From Dunaliella salina (lineage: Eukaryota > Chlorophyta > Chlorophyceae > Chlamydomonadales > Dunaliellaceae), in the NCBI GenBank assembly GCA_002284615.2, contig MU069458.1:813430-825839 (forward strand): a stretch of 12,410 nt of DNA, written 5' to 3'. Positions within the stretch are counted from its first letter, which is position 1. Each line of letters opens with the position of its first letter. The notes beneath the pieces are model-generated. The model was not told the DNA's origin. It searched no databases and worked only from the letters and a program-made list of their open reading frames with translations. This document shows positions 1 to 7,800 of this stretch, one piece after another. The position numbers and the translations under genes were made by a program.

Positions 1-62
<62 letters not shown>

Positions 63-88
63 CACACATACACACACACATACACACT
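1..88. repeat. (CA)n microsatellite
   Basis: Pure CA for 60 bases from the window edge, then interrupted CA (tgcacacata, tacacac) to about 88. It lies in the upstream intron of NRPA2 or beyond it, and its left end is not seen. Confidence 0.97.
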
Positions 89-274
89 CTGCTCCTCCTC
101 CAGTCCGTGCCTAATCTGTGTCAGCGCTGTGGGGTTCCATTAAGGGTTGGTCTGATGCCGCCCCACAAGTTTTTTAGCACATCAATCACCTGCACCTTGA
201 TGCCGGATTGGCTGCCTATTGATGCCTTTGCTTCCTTTTACAAAAGTTTGTGCCTGCTGCTGCCTTTATGCTGC

Positions 275-651
275 CTGTTGGCTGCTTTGCTATCCTTTCA
301 TACCTACCGCTGCCTTTTGCTGGCGGTGGGCCCCCTTTGAGACCCCACAACACACATGGCTGCCTGTTGCTGCCTGTTGGCTCATTCGCTACATTTTGAT
401 ACCTACCGCTGCCCAATGATGCCCGTGGCTACCTTTGCTACCTTTTAGCATCTGTTGGTGCCTATTGCTGCCTGCTGGCTCCTTTGCTGCCTTTGCGTAC
501 CTATGGCTGCCTATTGCTGCCCATGGATGTGCTTCCGCTGCCAATTAGTACCTACCGCTGCCTATCGCTGTCTGTTGGCTCCTTTGCTGCCTTTGAGCAC
601 CTGTCGCCGCCCATCGATGTGTGTGGCTGCCCTTGCTGCCTGTCGCTGCAG
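275..651 (+). repeat. About 99-bp tandem array (4 copies) leading to exon 1 acceptor
   Basis: The anchor CTGTTGGCT or CTGCTGGCT recurs at 275, 374, 472 and 572, followed each time by a pyrimidine-rich stretch and a block like ACCTACCGCTGCC. The array ends at the acceptor of exon 1 (ctgcag, 646-651). I see no exon sequence in the unit. Bases 89-274 hold similar CTG/TGCC-rich sequence without a clear unit or exon. The strong T/C bias suits an extended polypyrimidine tract. Confidence 0.75.
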
Positions 652-735
652 ACTGTGTATTGTGCGCGGGACGAGACCACGGGGAGGTATAAAGCGCACA
701 AGCTGAAGGGGGAGGAGGTAGCCACTGTTGACCAG
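652..735 (+). CDS. NRPA2: NRPA2 exon 1 of window (28 codons)
   Basis: Phase-0 exon after an acceptor ending ctgcag at 651 and before a donor gtgagc at 736. It encodes [20 protein letters not shown] then EEVATVDQ. This fits the variable strand region just before the hybrid-binding domain, where plant and animal subunits have a comparable [DN]xxTG...G-E...VD-V pattern. It continues in frame into exon 2 (VTLIGN). The exon is short and poorly conserved, so it rests mainly on both splice sites, the phase fit and the position before GDKF. Two degraded copies of its 3' half occur in the following intron. Confidence 0.82.
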
Positions 736-3507
736 GTGAGCTTACAGTGGGTATGAAATGTGTGCTTAGACGCCAGTGTAAAGGGTGTGTACAGCCACAA
801 GCTACATGGAGGAGGTGGACACCGTTGACCTGGTTAGCCTAAAAATAGGTGAAATGGAGGTATCAAGCTGAAGGGGGAGGTTGTAGCCACTGCAAGTTAG
901 ATTTATCTGGATATATGCTGCCGTCTAGCGGGAGCATGGGTCCACTTTTGGGCCTGTGCTTCTCGTAACTTACGTACACCACAACAGGCATAGTGCTGTG
1001 TACACCCTACCCAGGACAATGCCATGCATGATTTTTTTTTTTTGCCTTTTCCTTACAGTAAGAACCAAGAATGAGAGGTGCGGCACTTAGAGCTCAATGT
1101 GAGATTACAGCTTCTTCCTCTAATACCAGGCATCAGGAAATGGAAAAGAGCCTTTTCTGTAGGAATCATACATACAGGTGATGGACATGGCCAACAATGG
1201 TCACCCTGCATGCTTTACTGATTTTGGAGGCCACTTATGGAGTGTCCGATGATTTTGGATCAAAGATGCAGATGGCTTCTATGGGTCAAATGGAAGTCAT
1301 CTGCACACTCCCTGCGCAGGTGACATTGATAGGGAACAAAGAGAAGAATGCTCCTCCCCAACGCGCCAACATTCGCCTGAGGTTCAACAGGAACCCCCAG
1401 ATTGGAGACAAATTTGCATCACGAGCTGGACAAAAGGGTGTTCTGTCCATCCTGTGAGTGTCGAGCATGCATCTCATTATACGTGTGATGGGAATCTGAA
1501 CTTCCATGTCAATGTGGACATACATGTTGTTTTGATTAAGTGTGAGAACGTGGTGCCAGGCATGCACCAGAATACATGTGAGTGCTGTGAGGATTTGAAT
1601 ATACACGTGAGGCAGTGGACATTTTTGAGCAGGGATGGGTCATACGCAGGTTTGGGAGGTGCCGTACGCGTTCGAACGCGGTGCGTACGCATACGTCGCT
1701 TGCAAGCGCGACCATGTATGAACGCTAATTTTAGTTTTAATTTGGTGAACACATATTTTTGTCAATTTGAGCCGTACGCGTTCATACGTGTTTCGCGAAT
1801 GACCCATCTTTGTGAGTATGGATGCCAGGCATGCATTTGAATGTCAGTGGGTGCCGCAAAAATCTCAATGTACACGTGAGTTCAGAAGATGTGTGTGTGG
1901 TGTGTGGGTGTGTGGGTGTGGGTGTGGGTGGGTGTGGGTATGGGTGTGGGTGTTGTACCAGGCAAGCGCTCGAAGTACCTTCAGCATTGTTGCAAAGAAA
2001 ACACAGAACTTAGCCAAGCCGTTCTGGGATGGAGAAACAAGCTGTAAATACATGCTCTTGTTCATCTGAGCAAGTGCTGCTGCTGCTGCTGCTAATGATG
2101 ATGATGGTGACGATGATGATGATAGCAAGCATATGATTGTAATGCTGCTGCTGGCAATGATAGTGATGGCAATGACGAACTGTGATGGAGTTGGCCATGG
2201 GAAAGTGTGTCCTATACAACAAATCACACCCTCACTGCTGTACCTCATTGTTCTGCCTCACTGTTGTGCCTCACTGCTGTACGTTGTTACTTTGCCTTGC
2301 CACTCTGCCCCGCTGCCCTCTTAGAGTCTGATGTGGTGGTTGACCGTGCCTGTCAATCATGGCAATGGGTTGCTATCTGCTTCTGTGCAGCACATTTGGT
2401 CATGAAGAAAGGTAGAGCACCTCAGGTGAAAAAGCCTAGCGGTCTCCACTGGGTCACACTGTCGATGCATGCAAGATGCCTCACCGCTGTGCCTCACTGC
2501 TGTGTCTCACCGCTCTGCCTTGATGCTGACTGCTGTGCCTCACCGCTGTGCCTCACTGCTGTGTCTCACCGCTCTGCCTTGATGCTGACTGCTGTGCCTC
2601 ACTGCTGTGCTTCACTGCTGTGCCTCACTGCTGTGCCTCACTGCTCTGCCTTAATGCTGTGTGCTTCTGCTCTGTCTCACTGCTCTGCCTTACTACTTTG
2701 CCTCACCGCTGGGCCTCACCGCTCTGCCTTGATGCTGCGCCTTAATGCTGTGCACTTCTGCTCTGTCTCACTGCTCTGCCTCACTACTTTGCCTCACCAC
2801 TCTGCCTAGATGCTGTGCACTTCTGCTCTGCCTCACTGCTGTGCCACACTGCTGTGCCTCACCGCTCTGCCTTGATGCTGCGCCTTAATGCTGCACTTCC
2901 GCTCTGCCTCACTACTTTGCCTCACCACTCTGCCTCACTGCGTTACCTCCTGCCCACAGCTGGCCTGATGTGGACATGCCCTACTGCTGCAAGACCGGCA
3001 TGCGACCAGACCTGATCATCAATCCCCACGCCTTCCCCTCACGCATGACCATTGGCATGCTGATTGAGTCTTTGGCCTCAAAGGCAGGGGCCCTCACAGG
3101 CAACTGGGTAGACGCCACACCCTTCCAAGCAAGTGATGGCAAGCCAGGTAAGGCAGGTGGTACAGCTAGGGGGACCACTGGCATGCTGATTGAGCCTTAA
3201 GCCTCAAAGGCGGGTGCCCTCACGGGGGCAACTGTGTAGACGCCACGCCCCTCTAAGCAAGTGATAGCAAGCCAGGTAGGAGAAAGAAAAGGTAAAAAGG
3301 GAAAAAGAGGTACCATGGAGGCAGAGAAAGTCTCCCGGCATCAATTGTGGCAAGTGGTAGGAATGACAAACCAGGAACCTTCCAAGGCAGTGGCAAACTA
3401 GTTAGGGGAAGCATACCCTTCCCAGCAAGGGATGGTAAATCATACAGGGCAGGAATGCCTTTCAAAGCAATCGACAGCAAACTAGGTACGGCTGCTACCC
3501 TGCCTAC

Positions 3508-3593
<86 letters not shown>

Positions 3594-4770
3594 TGAGGGC
3601 GTCTGCTTGCTTCATGAGGAGTAAAACCTTGGATGCATACGCAATAAATTTGTGAGGCATCGTTTGCAACGCGGCTTGTGGCATGTATTTGGATCAGCAC
3701 CGGGTGTGAAGTGTGTTTGCATCAATGCACTTCAATTATTGCCATGAGCGCTAGCCCTATGGATGGCAAGATACCAAGAGAGCCATCTCTTTTACTCTGC
3801 TACATGTTCGGTGGATAGGTAGGTGGATGCTCTTCTGTTGATCTATTTTTTGAAATCCATGTGTGCTTTCACCAAAGCACTTGCCTAACTTTTCATTGCT
3901 TGGATATGGAACGCACGCACCAGGCGACCCAGCAGAGCATTGTGGCCGGATACTGGAGGCCAATGGTTACCACCAAAGCACTTGCCTAACATTTCATTGC
4001 TTGGACATGGAACTCACACACCAGGCGACCCAGCAGAGCATTGTGGCCGGATGCTGGAAGCCAATGGTTACCACCATAGCACTTGTCTGACATTTCATTA
4101 CTTGGACATGGAACGCACACACCAGGCAACCCAGCAGAGCATTATGGCCGGATGCTGGAGGCCAATGGTTACGCCAAGCATGGCCAGGAGACGATGATCA
4201 GTGGGCTCACGGGGGAGGAAATGCAGTGCGACATCTACATCGGCTGCGTGTATTATCAGCGGTTAAGGCACATGGTGTCCGACAAGTTCCAGGTGTGTGT
4301 GGCATGTTCGCACAGCTCATACGTGGGACGCAGGGGATGATGGCTTGAGGTAAGAGGACGGCTCATTTTAAGAGTCGGACCTGGGGTAAGAATGCTTCTT
4401 TTTTAGTCAAGAGGAAGGCATTTTCTCATGCTGAAATATCATCTCTCCTCCCGATTCCAAGCATCCATCGGGACGAGGGGCAACACAATGGCAATGCCTT
4501 GCGTTTGTTAAAGGAAAAAAAAAAAAACAGCTTGGCCCCCGAATCCCGCTTGATGACACATGCATGTAAGCTTGGAAGCTTGCAGTGGAGTGCAGATGTC
4601 AGAATGCATACTTGAGAATGGCCGCACGTCAGAATGCATTGGCGAGTGCAGATGGAAAGTGGCGTGACTCAAAACGCAGCCCAGTGCACTGCTGCGTTTG
4701 TAACCGCCCGACAAAAATCCTTGATATGCCTCTGGTCCTGCATGCAACAAAGATGATAGGAATGGTAGAA

Positions 4771-4830
<60 letters not shown>

Positions 4831-7800
4831 GTGGTGATTGTAAAGATGGTGCGGAGGGGACGATCTTATGCCCCCTGATCCCCTTCATGCAGCCCAAGCA
4901 GCACATGCACCATTGCCGAATGAGCCCGGAGGCGTGTACATAGAGCATTACACTAATAAAAAGCGGCGTGCATAGCGATGATTCTGAAGCCCTGTGCTAA
5001 TTCCCCATGACCTTCGAAGCAGGAATCTGGCTTGTGGTTCTACTGTGCCTTTCCCTTCATTGTGCAGCTCTTCAGTCGTTTGGCTTTCATGTGCTTGAGC
5101 TTCTCAGCGTTCGTATGAATTTGCACAAGCAGTCCTGAAGGTGTGCATTCTTTTAGATTTTGGTTTGCACAAGCTTACCTGAAGGTGTGCGCCATGCTAA
5201 CCAGTTATGTACAGCCGTGGCTGTACCGAGTGCTGCAGCATTCTCATGACGTCATTAAGCCGGGCATAGCTTGGTGTTTTTGTAGGATGAAGATGAATGT
5301 GGAGTCATTCAAGGATGTCCCACAACTGTTCTCCCTTCCTTTCCAGGCTAAATGCGCTTAGAAATTGCACCAGGTGTTTACCTTCGTCATGGAATAGACC
5401 ATTAGCTGGAAATTAAAGCAGAATTTGGTGAAGTCAAGGCGAAAGACTTGTTTAAACAAAAAGGCTTGGATGGGCAACTTTCAAGCCAATGTGGCAGCAA
5501 AATAGTCGTAATGCTGCTAAAATGGGCAACTTTGTGGCAGCAAATCAGTCATCAATGCAACATGTTAGTGGCAGTCAATCAGTCATAAATGCACAAAGCA
5601 CTTTTCTAAGGAGCCATCCTCCTTGCAACAAGACCTTGTGCCTGTCATGTTGACCCCTTTTTTGCCATACTTAGAGCCCACGTTTTGAAGTGCAAAAAGC
5701 ATGCAGCTCCTTTGCACGGTGTTTTCTGAGGGGTGGATGCGAGTGTGGGGATGACTTGAGCGCATACATGGGCTTCACATAGACTGATTTCAACGGCACG
5801 GTGTGCAACCATTTTTCCAGGTGCGCTCAACGGGAGCCGTGAACAACCTCACCAAGCAGCCCATCAAGGGTAGAAAATTTGGAGGTGGTATCAGGTAGGT
5901 ACGCTGTGGCTCTTTGTGACACAAGCAGAGGGCCACATGTTTCTGGTGACCCCTGCGAGACTGCGGCTCTCTTTTGCTAGCGGAGTGCCGCATGTGTCTG
6001 GTGACCTCTGCGGGACTGTGGCTCTTTGTGTCACAAGCAGAGTGCTGCATGTTTCAGGCGACCTTTGCACAACTGTGGCCCTCAGTTGTTGACGGAGTGC
6101 TGCATGTTTCAGGTTACCTTTCCGGGACTGTGGCTCTGTCGCTAGCAGAGTGTTGCATGTTTCAGGTGGCCTTTGTGGGACTCTGGCTCTTTGTCGTTAG
6201 CAGAGTCCCGCAAGTTTCTGGCGACCTCCGCTGGACTGTGGCGCTCTGTTGCCCCTCTGGTGGCCCCTGCAAGACTGTGGCTCTCTGTTGCTAGCAGGGT
6301 GCTGCATGTCTCAGGAGACCTTTGTGGGGCTGTGACTTTTTGTTTGAAGCAGAGTATTGCATGTTTCTGGAGACCCCGGCGCAGGGCTGAGGCTCTCTGT
6401 TGTTGACTGAGTGCCGCGTGTTTCTGGTGACCTTTGTGGGACTGTTGCCCTCTGTCGCTAGCAGGGTGCAGCATGGTTGAGAGGCCCCCCGCAGGACTGT
6501 GGCTCTCTGTTGCTAGCGCAGTGCCGCGTGTTTTTGTTGACCTCTGCAAGACAGTGGCTCTTCGTTGCTAGCAGAGTGCTGCGTGTTTCTGTTGACCTCT
6601 GCAGGGATGCGGCTCTGCTGCTAGCAGGGTGCAGCATGCTTCAGGTAACCTTTGTGGGGCTGTGGCTCTCTGTCGTTAGCAGAGTGCTGCATGATGCACG
6701 TAACATCCGCAGGACTGTGGCTCTTTGTTGTTGACAGAGTGCTGCATGTTTCAGGCGGTGGCTTTTTCTGTGGGACAGCAAGCTTTGCAGGTCTTTGGAG
6801 CGGATGTATAAAAGTTTTGATGCATCCACGAGCAGGGTATCTTGGGCAGCTCATTCATCCTAGGGCCAAGCTGGACACCCCCGGGCAGTGGGGTGGGGCG
6901 ATGTGTAGGCGGTAGGAGGCTTGCAGGACATGTGTGGATGGTAGGACATGTGTAGGACGTGCATAGGAAGGCAGAAGGACATGTGTAGGACATGTACCTT
7001 TTGGCAGAAGGACTTGTGTCGGACATGTGTTGACATACATAGGACACATGTAGGCAGCAGGACACAAGGATAGTGGGGTGTTCATGTGATGAGATACCTC
7101 CTCTAGTGCTCATTCCCACATGTGTAACTGGATGCAGGTTTGGTGAGATGGAGCGAGATTCCCTGCTTGCGCATGGCGCAGCCTACTTGCTGCATGACCG
7201 CTTGCATGCCTGCTCAGACTACAGGTGAGGTCCTCAGTAGTTTCGGGATGACTGCAGGTCTAGGGAAAGCTTCTCTGCGCTTTGCTTGCATGTTTTAGGA
7301 TGCCTGAGCCACGAAACGGAACCCGGCTCGTGAGGTTGCAGTTGGAGGATGTAATTTTCCTGTGTGGCTGGCAGGCTGAGTGGCTTAATGCATGGATTGT
7401 TTGGTGGTAGTCAAATGACTATGGCAGCTCCGATGGTGCCCATTGATTCACCACCACAGCCTGAATGATCCCACTTAAAGGAAAAGCATGGAGCTTTTTT
7501 TGTTTTATCCTCCAGTAACGATTATCCTTCTCTACCCTGTTTGGGATGAATTTGGTTTTCTTTTGGTACCAGGAACAAAGAATACAGCGAGTGTTTCTTG
7601 TCCCTCTCACCTGTACCTCCACGCGTAGTAAATTGAGATTCCTCTAATCACGTGTTTGCCCGCAGTGTCATGGATGTATGCGGCAAATGTGGCTCCTTGG
7701 TTGCACCCCTCAACAAGCCTCATGCAGCCGCCGATGCCTTGGCCACGGGCCTAGGCCCCGTGGCTGCGGCAGCCATGTCAGCAATGTCCTCAGATGGAGG

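Larger units (their letters stand above)
1454..2959 (+). other. NRPA2 intron between window exons 2 and 3
   Basis: 1,506 bp, gtgagt...gcccacag. It contains imperfect repeats carrying GTGAG, a MITE-like element, a G-rich tract, CTG/ATG trinucleotide runs and a 13-bp minisatellite array reaching to about 15-20 bp from the acceptor. The stretch 2326-2475 is non-repetitive; I see no exon in it. Confidence 0.8.
3148..4137 (+). other. NRPA2 intron between window exons 3 and 4
   Basis: 990 bp, gtaagg...cccagcag. Its 5' third is made of degraded copies of the exon 3 end, its middle of (TG)40, and its 3' end of 101-bp copies of the exon 4 acceptor region. Only about 3592-3870 looks like single-copy intron. 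Confidence 0.85.
4293..5820 (+). other. NRPA2 intron between window exons 4 and 5
   Basis: 1,528 bp, gtgtgt...tttttccag. It holds a run of A (about 4515-4527), repeated GAGTGCAGATG and GTCAGAATGCAT near 4590-4655, the (ATG)20 run, a 44-bp-offset duplication near 5121-5190 and short repeats near 5470-5592. No nested gene was recognised. Confidence 0.85.

Noticed and set aside
107..340. Open frame with an acceptor-like ctcctccag at about 102 as a possible upstream NRPA2 exon
   Set aside because: The peptide (SVPNLCQRCGVPL...) does not resemble the subunit region before exon 1, and it runs into the CTG-rich repeat array.
788..850. Echo copy 1 as an alternative exon
   Set aside because: An in-frame TGA or a one-base frame loss breaks it, and there is no clear acceptor directly before it.
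2207..2809. 200-codon open frame (+)
   Set aside because: It is the 13-bp minisatellite read as Cys-Leu-Thr-Ala-Val-Pro-His repeats; no domain, and it is inside an intron.
3127..3133. Possible GC donor (CAA-GCAAGT) as an earlier end of exon 3
   Set aside because: It ends at a codon boundary, which does not match the phase of exon 4; the GTAAGG at 3148 fits phase and protein length.
3253..3684. Minus-strand 143-codon frame
   Set aside because: Most of it is Thr-His from the (TG)40 run; the rest is the reverse of the exon 3 echoes.
4508..4948. Minus-strand poly-Ser frame and plus-strand poly-Met frame
   Set aside because: Both are the (ATG)20 repeat.
5143..5361. 72-codon frame in the intron before exon 5
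   Set aside because: No recognisable motif, and it lies inside an intron whose flanking exons join perfectly.
6142..6549. Minus-strand 135-codon frame and overlapping plus-strand frames at 5974-6734
   Set aside because: These are periodic readings of the 55-bp intronic array; the period is not kept in one frame and no motif appears.
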